Source of the DNA: Pseudomonadota bacterium
GTDB taxonomy: Bacteria > Myxococcota > Myxococcia > Myxococcales > Myxococcaceae
DNA length: 13,024 nt
Assembly: GCA_023424585.1 (NCBI GenBank)
Contig: JAFADT010000569.1
Location: forward strand, 1-13,024
Direction: 5' to 3'
The notes below the pieces were generated by a model. That model had not been told where the DNA came from and searched no databases. It saw only the letters and a program-made list of their open reading frames with translations. Position numbers and translations under genes: made by a program. Numbering within the stretch: position 1 is the stretch's first letter; every line of letters begins with the position of its first letter. Positions 5,891 to 12,279 of the stretch are shown piece after piece.

Positions 5891-7480
5891 GTGCTGCTGG
5901 AAGTACCCATCCTCATCGGCCTGATGGTGGCCGCCATCGCACTCGCCATCGCCGCCAAGCGGGCCAGCGTGCCGTACAACGTCGCGCTGGTGCTTGGTGG
6001 CCTGCTCATCTCCGTCGCACACCTGCTGCCGGGGGTGCCCCCGCTCAACCCCCAGGTGGTGTTCCTCATATGCCTGCCGCTCCTGCTCTTCGAGGGCGGC
6101 ATCACCGCGGACCTCAACGGCATCCGCGCGAGCGCGGTCCCCATTGGCCTGCTCTCCACCCTGGGGATGATCCTGGCCATCGGCGCCACCGGCGCCGCGC
6201 TGCACTGGATGCTGCACCTGGCGTGGGGGCCCGCGCTCCTGCTGGGCTCCATCCTCGCGGTGACGGACACGGTGTCCATCCTCTACGCCTTCCGTCGCGC
6301 GCCGGTGCCCGGGCGGCTGGCGGGCATCATCCAGGGCGAGAGCCTCTTCAACGACGGCACCGCGCTGGTGGCGTACACGGCCATCGCGTCGGTGGTGGCG
6401 GGCGGCCTGGCGCCCTCGCTGGGGTCCCTGAGCGGCCACGTGCTGCTCGCCTCGGTGGGCGGCGCGGTGGTGGGGCTGGCGCTGGGCCTCCTGGGCGGCT
6501 TCGTCATCCGGCGCGCGGAGGATCCGCTCGCGGAGATCATGGTGACGACGGCGGTGGCGCTGGCGTCCTACCTGATGGCGGAAGAGGTGCACCTGTCCGG
6601 CGCCATCTCCGCGGTGGTGGCGGGGCTGGCGGTGGGCGTGACGCTGCGGCGGGAGGTGCCGCCGCAGAGCCAGGTGGCCATCCACTCCTTCTGGGAGTAC
6701 GCCACCTTCGGCGTCAACACGTTCCTCTTCCTCTCCGTGGGCCTGGACACGCGGCCGGAGGCGCTCCAGGGGCACCTGCCGGGCGTGGGCATCGCGGTGG
6801 TGGCGGTGGTGGTGGGGCGCGCGGTGGCCATCTACCTGCCCTTCCTGCTCCTGCGGCTGCTCAAGCCGGCGGAGTCCATCCCGGTGCGCTGGCAGCACGT
6901 GTTCCTGGTAGGCAACATCAAGGGCGCGCTGTCCATCGGTCTGGCGCTGGGGCTTCCGGAGACCACGCCCGCGCGCGAGCAGATTGTCTCCATCGCGTTC
7001 GGCGTCACGCTGGTGTCCATGGTGGGCCAGGGGCTGATGCTCACGGGCGCGCTCAAGGCGCTGGGGCTGTTCCAGCAGGACGCGGTGGCGCTGGAGATGG
7101 CGGAGCAGCGCGGGAAGCTCATCGCCAGCCGCGCGGCGCATGTCGAGCTGGACGCGCTGCACTCGCAGGGCCTGCTGCCGCGCGCGGCCTATGAGCACCT
7201 GCGCAGCGAGTACCAGGTGAACATCGCCCGGGCGGAGCGGGAGCTGCGGCGCATCAGCGAGCAGCACCTGGCGGAAGGCGCGAAGGACCTGCTGAGCACG
7301 CGCCGGCGGCTCATCGACGCGGAGCGCACGGCGTTGCAGGGCGCGCGGCGCAACGGGCTGATCCCGGAGGCGACGGCGGAGGAGATGCTGGCGCACCTGG
7401 ACGCGCGGATGTTGGACCTGGAGAAGGTGCTGCACGGCGGGCACGCGAACATGGACAGCAAGGAGCACAAGGCGTCATGA
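5891..7480 (+). CDS. CPA1/NhaP-type cation:proton antiporter
   Basis: The product has 529 residues from GTG 5891. Residues 1-395 hold some 12-13 membrane segments, beginning LLEVPILIGLMVAAIALAIA. CPA1 hallmarks are LLLFEGGI (65-72), AVTDTVSILYAF (123-134) and GESLFNDGTALV (149-160), with the ion-binding Asn154-Asp155 pair typical of electroneutral exchangers. GNIKGALSIGLALGLP (341-356) has Lys344 where CPA1 proteins usually have Arg. Residues 400-529 are a charged, helical cytosolic tail. It should swap Na+ or K+ for H+ across the inner membrane. GTG 5891 has GGAG (5882-5885) five bases upstream and starts at the membrane segment; GTG 5843 (16 residues longer) has no such site but is possible. 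ATGA overlap couples it to the RCK/cNMP gene. Confidence 0.92.
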   Translation: MLLEVPILIGLMVAAIALAIAAKRASVPYNVALVLGGLLISVAHLLPGVPPLNPQVVFLICLPLLLFEGGITADLNGIRASAVPIGLLSTLGMILAIGATGAALHWMLHLAWGPALLLGSILAVTDTVSILYAFRRAPVPGRLAGIIQGESLFNDGTALVAYTAIASVVAGGLAPSLGSLSGHVLLASVGGAVVGLALGLLGGFVIRRAEDPLAEIMVTTAVALASYLMAEEVHLSGAISAVVAGLAVGVTLRREVPPQSQVAIHSFWEYATFGVNTFLFLSVGLDTRPEALQGHLPGVGIAVVAVVVGRAVAIYLPFLLLRLLKPAESIPVRWQHVFLVGNIKGALSIGLALGLPETTPAREQIVSIAFGVTLVSMVGQGLMLTGALKALGLFQQDAVALEMAEQRGKLIASRAAHVELDALHSQGLLPRAAYEHLRSEYQVNIARAERELRRISEQHLAEGAKDLLSTRRRLIDAERTALQGARRNGLIPEATAEEMLAHLDARMLDLEKVLHGGHANMDSKEHKAS

Positions 7481-8616
7481 AGATCGTCATCGCGGGGGGA
7501 GGACGGGTGGGCGGCGCGCTGGCGGCGCGGCTCGTGTCGGAGCAGCACACGGTGACGGTCATCGAACGCGACGCCGGCATCTGCTCGCGCCTCTTCGAGG
7601 AGGTGGGCGTGGTGACGGTGTGCGGGGACGCCACCAACCCGCGCGTGCTGGAGGCGGCGGGCATCGGGACGGCGGACGTGGCGGCGGCGGTGCTGGCGCA
7701 CGACCCGGCGAACCTGGCCTTCGCCATGCTGGTGCGCTCCACGTCCAGCGCGCGCCTGATGGTGCGGATGCTGGACACGAGCTACCGCGACGCGTACCGG
7801 CTGGCGGGCGTGAAGGAGCTGGTGGCCGAGGCGGACGTGGTGGTCTCGAAGATGACCACCGCCATCGACTTCCCGCAGGTGTCCGGGTCGCTGCCGCTCA
7901 GCAGCGGCGACGCGCTCCTCTTCGAGCTGGCCATCCCCGTGCGCGCCCGGGTGGCGGGGCAGACGGTGGCGCAGGTGCGCGGCATGGGGGGCTTCCCGCG
8001 CGAGTGCATCTTCATCGCGCTGGTGGATCCGCAGGGCCACACCGCGCTGCCGGAGGGCAACACGCAGCTGAAGGCGGGGCACAACGTCATCCTCGTGGCG
8101 CGGCGCTCCCAGGTGGCGCAGGCGGTGGAGTTCCTCACGTCGGAGCCACCGCTGGGCGCGGGCCTGGCGTCGTCGCTGGCGACGACCCTGCGCAAGCTGG
8201 ACTTCCTGGCGCCGCTGAGTGGCGAGGAGTTGGAGACGGTGGCGCGCGGCGCGGAGCTGCTCCAGACGCCTGCGGGCACGGAGCTGTTCCGCCAGGGCGA
8301 CGCGGGCGAGACCTTCTACGTGGTCATCTCCGGCGAGGTGGCCATGAAGGACGGCAACCGGCAGACGGTGGCCACGGTGAAGCAGGGCGGCTTCTTCGGA
8401 GAGCTGGCCCTGCTCACGGGCGAGCCGCGCAACGCCACCGCCGTCACCACCATGCCGTGCGAGCTGGCCGCGGTGGGCCGCGAGGACTTCCGCGGCGTGA
8501 TGATGGCCAACCCCGCCGTCGCGCTGGAGATGAGCCGCATCCTGGGCCAGCGCCTGTCGCGGCTGGGCGGCCAGGCCCTGCAGCAGCACAAGCGCCGCGG
8601 GCTGTTCGGGCGCTGA
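7477..8616 (+). CDS. RCK (TrkA-N/TrkA-C) protein with C-terminal cyclic-nucleotide-binding domain
   Basis: The product is a soluble 379-residue protein with three domains. Residues 1-125 are a TrkA-N/RCK Rossmann fold: GGGRVGG (7-13) and acidic VIERD (28-32, Glu30) mark the dinucleotide site, with CGDAT (49-53) after. Residues about 140-222 match RCK-C (TrkA-C). Residues 240-365 are a cyclic-nucleotide-binding domain with GDAGETFYVVISGEVAM (274-290) and the phosphate cassette GELALLTGEPRNAT (308-321), keeping Glu309 and Arg318. The PRNAT end resembles protein kinase A more than CRP. There is no membrane segment or DNA-binding domain. RCK proteins gate K+ channels and antiporters by binding NAD(H), nucleotides or ions. 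The ATGA overlap with the antiporter makes that its likely partner. AAGGAG (7460-7465) precedes the ATG by 11 bases. Confidence 0.93.
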   Translation: MKIVIAGGGRVGGALAARLVSEQHTVTVIERDAGICSRLFEEVGVVTVCGDATNPRVLEAAGIGTADVAAAVLAHDPANLAFAMLVRSTSSARLMVRMLDTSYRDAYRLAGVKELVAEADVVVSKMTTAIDFPQVSGSLPLSSGDALLFELAIPVRARVAGQTVAQVRGMGGFPRECIFIALVDPQGHTALPEGNTQLKAGHNVILVARRSQVAQAVEFLTSEPPLGAGLASSLATTLRKLDFLAPLSGEELETVARGAELLQTPAGTELFRQGDAGETFYVVISGEVAMKDGNRQTVATVKQGGFFGELALLTGEPRNATAVTTMPCELAAVGREDFRGVMMANPAVALEMSRILGQRLSRLGGQALQQHKRRGLFGR

Positions 8617-8627
8617 AGGACGAAGCC

Positions 8628-8652
8628 CGCCTCAGGGGGCCTGCTTGAGGCG
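8628..8652. terminator. Weak hairpin at convergent gene ends
   Basis: CGCCTCA (8628-8634) pairs with TGAGGCG (8646-8652) around an 11-base loop. It covers the stop codon of the NTF2-like gene and lies just after the RCK/cNMP gene, the only structure in the 15-base gap between these convergent genes. There is no T-run on either side. Confidence 0.3.
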
Positions 8653-9183
8653 CCCGCACACCGCGGACGCCGCCAGGAAGCCCACGCTGAAGGCGCTGCG
8701 GAAGCGGTCGTAGAGCCTCCCCACGCCGGGCACGTTGGCGATCATGTCGCCGAAGCTCCACATCTCCTCGTGCGCGTGGATGAGCGGCAGCACCTCGCCG
8801 CCGTCCTCGCCGCGCTGGAGCGTGAAGTCGTAGACCAGGAGGGTGCGCAGCGGGTACGTGTAGAGCCACGCGAGCTGCTTGAGGTTCATCACCCCGTCCA
8901 CGATGGCCCGCCCGCGCTTCCCATCCGGCTCCAGCTGGACGTTGAGCTGGAAGATGTCGAAGTCGAAGCGGAACATGCAGTGGAAGCCCGCCGCGCCCTT
9001 GCGGTAGGTCTCCTTGCCGCCCCCCTTCTGCCAGGGGTCGGTGAAGGTGATGTCCTCCGCGAGCATCGGCAGCAGCTCCGCGTCCAGCACCGACGCGGGG
9101 ATGGACGTCGTGTAGAGCAGCCGCGTCACCTCGCGAAAGCGCGCCTCGAGCTGCTCGATGAGTGCCTGCTCCGCCTTGCGCAT
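8632..9183 (-). CDS. NTF2/SnoaL-like protein of unknown function
   Basis: The product has 183 residues and no signal peptide. An N-terminal helix (KAEQALIEQLEARFREVTRLLY) is followed by LPMLAEDITFTDPWQKGGGKETYRKG (about 38-63), which has the residue pattern of SnoaL-like/DUF2358 NTF2-fold proteins (a strand with F-x-D-P, then a Gly and Tyr helix). Alternating strands follow (VDGVMNLKQLAWLYTYPLRTLLVYDFTL and LPLIHAHEEMWSF). The end, VPGVGRLYDRFRSAFSVGFLAASAVCG, is a helix with a hydrophobic face. Family members range from enzymes to binding proteins, so no role is assigned. ATG 9183 has a strong GGGGAGG site four bases upstream. It is last in a minus-strand run behind the TPR gene (71-base gap). 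Confidence 0.7.
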   Translation of the reverse strand: MRKAEQALIEQLEARFREVTRLLYTTSIPASVLDAELLPMLAEDITFTDPWQKGGGKETYRKGAAGFHCMFRFDFDIFQLNVQLEPDGKRGRAIVDGVMNLKQLAWLYTYPLRTLLVYDFTLQRGEDGGEVLPLIHAHEEMWSFGDMIANVPGVGRLYDRFRSAFSVGFLAASAVCGRLKQAP

Positions 9184-9231
9184 CACGCCTCCCCCCGCGG
9201 TTGGACCGCGCCTGAAGGTAGGCACGGGCGT

Positions 9232-9251
9232 GGGCCGAGGGAAGACGGCCC
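9232..9251 (-). terminator. Short hairpin after the TPR gene
   Basis: GGGCCG (9232-9237) pairs with CGGCCC (9246-9251) around an 8-base loop, immediately after the TPR stop codon. There is no T-run on the minus strand, so it is at best a weak terminator or a processing/stability element between the TPR and NTF2-like genes. Confidence 0.25.
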
Positions 9252-9254
9252 GCG

Positions 9255-10427
9255 TCAGCCGCCCAGCTCCGTGAGGAGCTGCGCCGCCTGCTCCTTCACG
9301 GTGGCGTCCGCGCCCAGGGACTGCGCCTGCTTCGCGTGCCGGGTGGCCTCCGCCCGGTCGAACGGCTGGGTGGCGCGCGCCAGGTTCAGGTGCGTGAGCG
9401 CGTCCTGCGGGTTCGCCTCCAGCACGCGCTCCAGCAGCACGCGGGCCCGCGCGTGGTCCTGGTCCCCCATCAGCAGGCGCACCAGGTCGTTGGTGGGGCC
9501 GGGCTCGTGGGGCGCCGCCGCCACGGTCTCCTCCAGGAGCCTGCGGGCCTCGGCGCGCTCGCCCAGGGCCTCGTGCGCCTGCGCCAGCGAGTGGCGGATG
9601 TCCCACTGGTGCGGCGCGCGCTGGAGCGCCTCGGCGAAGAGGGCCTTCGCCTCCGCCAGGTCCCCGGCCAGCATGCTCGCCAGGCCGTGCAGGTGGACGT
9701 AGCGGACCTGCGCGGGGTCCAGCTCGCGCAGCTCCAGGATGGTGCGGCGGGCCGCGTCCTGGCTGTTGGCCTGGAGGTAGAGCCGGAAGAGGTCCTGCAG
9801 CACCGCCACGCGCGTGCGGCCCTGCGCGTGCTCCAGGGCCTTCGTGGCCGCGGCGATGGCCGCGCCGAGCGCGCCGTTGGCCGCGTGCGCGCGCGACAGC
9901 ATCAGGTGCGGCAGGGACTCCTGGGGCGCCAGCGCCGAGGCCTGCTCGAAGTGCGTCGCCGCCGCCGCCGTGTCCTGGCGCTGCATCGCGATGCGGCCCA
10001 GCTCGAAGTGCGGGTAGACGCTGTGGGGCGCCACCACCGTGGCGGCCTCGAAGGCGGCCTTCGCGCCCTCCAGGTCCCCGCGCTCGGCCAGGAGCGTGCC
10101 CAGGTTGAAGCGCTCGAAGTAGCCGGCGGTGGGCGCGGCGGCCAGCGCCTTGAGCGTCACCAGTGCCACCGGGTCGCCGGCCTGCGCCTTGAGCATGGCC
10201 AGGTGGGCCTGCGCCTCCGTGTTGTCCGGCTGCACCTGCAACAGCCGCGTCACGGCCCCCTCGGCCTCCTTCGCGGCGCCGGTGCTCAGGTGGGTGCGCA
10301 CCAGGCCCATCAGGCAGTCCACGTCCTTGGGGTCGATGGAGAGGCCCTTCTGGAAGCTCTTCACCGCCTCCGCGGGCTGGCCCTGCTGGAGCAACTGCCC
10401 ACCCTCTTGCGCGTACCTGGATGCCAT
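9255..10427 (-). CDS. Tetratricopeptide repeat protein
   Basis: The product has 390 residues with no signal peptide or membrane segment, so it is probably cytosolic. About ten TPR units of 33-34 residues run nearly end to end. Typical ones are AQEGGQLLQQGQPAEAVKSF (from 6), FERFNLGTLLAERGDLEGAK (from 104), PHFELGRIAMQRQDTAAAAT (from 139) and IRHSLAQAHEALGERAEARR (from 275), each closing in a [L/V/A]-x-P turn such as LSIDPKD or LEANPQD. A less regular stretch occurs near 71-100. TPR arrays bind partner proteins; the partner cannot be told. ATG 10427 has an AGGGG site close upstream. It follows the aldehyde dehydrogenase after 50 bases that hold a G-quadruplex motif, so the two may share a transcript. 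Confidence 0.9.
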   Translation of the reverse strand: MASRYAQEGGQLLQQGQPAEAVKSFQKGLSIDPKDVDCLMGLVRTHLSTGAAKEAEGAVTRLLQVQPDNTEAQAHLAMLKAQAGDPVALVTLKALAAAPTAGYFERFNLGTLLAERGDLEGAKAAFEAATVVAPHSVYPHFELGRIAMQRQDTAAAATHFEQASALAPQESLPHLMLSRAHAANGALGAAIAAATKALEHAQGRTRVAVLQDLFRLYLQANSQDAARRTILELRELDPAQVRYVHLHGLASMLAGDLAEAKALFAEALQRAPHQWDIRHSLAQAHEALGERAEARRLLEETVAAAPHEPGPTNDLVRLLMGDQDHARARVLLERVLEANPQDALTHLNLARATQPFDRAEATRHAKQAQSLGADATVKEQAAQLLTELGG

Positions 10428-10447
10428 GGTCCCCTACCTACCACGAG

Positions 10448-10478
10448 CCCCCCGATTCCCCGCCTCCCCGCCTGCCCC
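10448..10478 (-). other. Four-layer G-quadruplex motif between aldehyde dehydrogenase and TPR genes
   Basis: On the minus strand GGGG (10478-10475), GGGG (10469-10466), GGGG (10461-10458) and GGGGGG (10453-10448) are spaced by CAGGC, AGGC and AATC. This is a textbook quadruplex pattern with four tetrads and short loops. It starts at the final G of the TAG stop codon and ends about 20 bases before the TPR start codon. If the genes are co-transcribed it would sit in the mRNA directly before the TPR ribosome-binding site. Confidence 0.55.
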
Positions 10479-12193
10479 TACCGGCGCAGCGCGGCCAGGG
10501 CGACACCGGGGACCTTCCACCAGGACGGGGACTGCTCGAATTCCACCAACCGCCGGCCCAGCGCCGCCACGCCCTTGTGACCGGGGACCCACGGGGGCGC
10601 GGGCAGCGACGTGAGCGGGGCGCGCAGCACCGCCTTCTCGATGGACTCCAGCATGAAGGTGTTGTGCACCCAGCCCTGCCCGCTCTGGACGTCCCGGGGC
10701 GACGTGGACGGGTGGCCGCCCCAGGGCAGGCTGCCCAGCGCGTACGCCGCCGCGGGCCAGGTGTTGATGGCCACCGTGCCGTAGCGCAGCTCCCGCACCG
10801 CCTTCTCCACCGCCGCGCGCACCCGGGGCTCGCGCAGCGTCCTCGGGTGGACGATGAGCGTCACGTTGAGGGTGCCCCACACCTTCTCGTTGAGGAACGC
10901 CACCGCGGCCTCCAGGAAGGCCACCGGCTCGTCGGAGCCCGGCAGGCCCGTCTCCGACAGCACCGTGCACCAGGGCTCGTGGCGGAAGACGCGGTCGTCC
11001 GTCCGGGAGGGGTCCACGTCCGGAATGAGCGCGTACGCCAGGTCGCCCTCGCCGGGGTTGCCCACCAGCCGCAGGTTCGGGCGCGCGTCGGTGAACTGGT
11101 GCCAGCGCTCCCGCGCGCCCGGGTAGTACGCGCGGCGCACGGGCGCACGGGACAGGCTCGCCTGGATGCGGTCCACCAGCGCGCCGCGCTTGAGCCAGTC
11201 CCTCGGCTGCACCAGCAGCTTCGCCGCGTTGCAGTTGAAGGACGCGTTGTTGGAGACCATTCCCGCGATGTCGTCCGCCTGGAAGCGCAGCTCGCCGTCG
11301 GAGTACGGCCCCGGCACCACCACCACGGGGGAGATGTTGCCCAGCTCGCTGGACACGGGCTTGCCGAGCAGCGGTTCGTTCCTCCTCCGGCGCTCGTCGG
11401 ACTCCGGGCCGGGCGGGCCCCACACGAGCGCGTCGTGGGTCTTGTCGCTGCCGGTGATGTGCACCTCGTCCACCGCGTCGTGGTGGACCAGCTGCGCGCC
11501 CTCCTCCGCGCCGCCGTACACGATGGCCAGCGCGTCGCGCGCGATGAGCGGGGCGAAGGCCTGCTCCAGGAACGGGCCCAGGTACGCGTTGACGGGGTTC
11601 ATCTTGAGCACGCAGACGGTGCCCTCGACGAAGAGCTTGTAGAGGCAGTCCAGCGGCGGGATGGAGTTGACGTTGCCGCCGCCCAGCACCGCGCAGACCC
11701 GGCCCGGGTGGGGCTGGCGGTAGAAGGACGCCTGGTGCTCGCGCAGGTTGGCCGCGGTGACGCCGGGCTGGAAGTAGACCTCGCCCGTGGTGCCGGGCAG
11801 CAGCATCCCCTCCAGCCGGTCGCGGGGGAACACCCGCGCGGCGAGCCGGCCGTCCTCCAGCGTGCGCAGGTGCTTCGGGGGGATGACGGGCGCGCCGTGC
11901 CGCTGGATGTCCTTCAGCGCGTCCGAGAGCAGCCGCAGGGTGCGCACCACCACCATGGGCCCGGCGAGCCACTCCTCACCCGCGAGTGGACCGCCGGGGT
12001 CGATGCCCTTCGCCGCGCAGGCCGCGCGCACGCTGGGCTCCGCGATGGCGACGTACGCGTGGCGCAGCTCCTCCAGGAGCCGGATGCGCTCCGTCAGGGC
12101 GAGCTTCACCCACGCGCTCGAGCCCTCACGGACCCGGCGCACCAGGATGTCGAGGGTGGTGCGGGACGTGGACTGCGGGACGGCGGCGGACAT
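10478..12193 (-). CDS. Aldehyde dehydrogenase superfamily protein
   Basis: The product has 571 residues, longer than the usual 480-500. Superfamily landmarks are present in order: CAVLGGGNVNSIPPLDCLYKL (167-187), VCVLKMNPVNAYLG (193-206, Lys197 at the cofactor-binding Lys position), VHITGSDKTHD (244-254), SSELGNISPVVVVPG (281-295, general base Glu283) and MVSNNASFNCNAAKLLV (312-328, nucleophile Cys321). The catalytic pair is intact, so NAD(P)-dependent oxidation of an aldehyde, or reduction of an acyl thioester, is expected. The Cys motif (SFNCNAAK) and the long N-terminal helical region (1-130) set it apart from the classic branches. The substrate is unknown. ATG 12193 has GGAGG five bases upstream and was chosen over GTG 12217. 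Confidence 0.88.
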   Translation of the reverse strand: MSAAVPQSTSRTTLDILVRRVREGSSAWVKLALTERIRLLEELRHAYVAIAEPSVRAACAAKGIDPGGPLAGEEWLAGPMVVVRTLRLLSDALKDIQRHGAPVIPPKHLRTLEDGRLAARVFPRDRLEGMLLPGTTGEVYFQPGVTAANLREHQASFYRQPHPGRVCAVLGGGNVNSIPPLDCLYKLFVEGTVCVLKMNPVNAYLGPFLEQAFAPLIARDALAIVYGGAEEGAQLVHHDAVDEVHITGSDKTHDALVWGPPGPESDERRRRNEPLLGKPVSSELGNISPVVVVPGPYSDGELRFQADDIAGMVSNNASFNCNAAKLLVQPRDWLKRGALVDRIQASLSRAPVRRAYYPGARERWHQFTDARPNLRLVGNPGEGDLAYALIPDVDPSRTDDRVFRHEPWCTVLSETGLPGSDEPVAFLEAAVAFLNEKVWGTLNVTLIVHPRTLREPRVRAAVEKAVRELRYGTVAINTWPAAAYALGSLPWGGHPSTSPRDVQSGQGWVHNTFMLESIEKAVLRAPLTSLPAPPWVPGHKGVAALGRRLVEFEQSPSWWKVPGVALAALRR

Positions 12194-12217
12194 GGCGACC
12201 TCCGAGACAGGCTTCAC

Positions 12218-12230
12218 ACCGGGTCCCGGT
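12218..12230. repeat. Palindrome over the putative transcription start, possible operator
   Basis: ACCGGG-T-CCCGGT is a perfect 6-bp inverted repeat about one central base. It overlaps the end of the candidate -10 box and the predicted start point of the aldehyde dehydrogenase gene, where a dimeric repressor would block transcription. No regulator gene is recognised nearby. Confidence 0.4.
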
Positions 12231-12257
12231 ATAGGGAACCCCCGCGTGCGCCGTCAC
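12228..12257 (-). promoter_or_regulatory. Candidate sigma-70-type promoter of the aldehyde dehydrogenase gene
   Basis: On the minus strand GTGACG (12257-12252) and TATACC (12233-12228) are separated by 18 bases. Each matches four of six consensus positions. A start near 12221 would leave a leader of about 28 bases containing the GGAGG site before ATG 12193. Confidence 0.45.
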
Positions 12258-12279
12258 CGTGGGGCCGCGCCCTCCGTCC

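Noticed and set aside
5768..7468. 566-residue minus-strand ORF
   Set aside because: Antisense shadow of the antiporter gene; low-complexity Arg/His/Gln composition and no motif.
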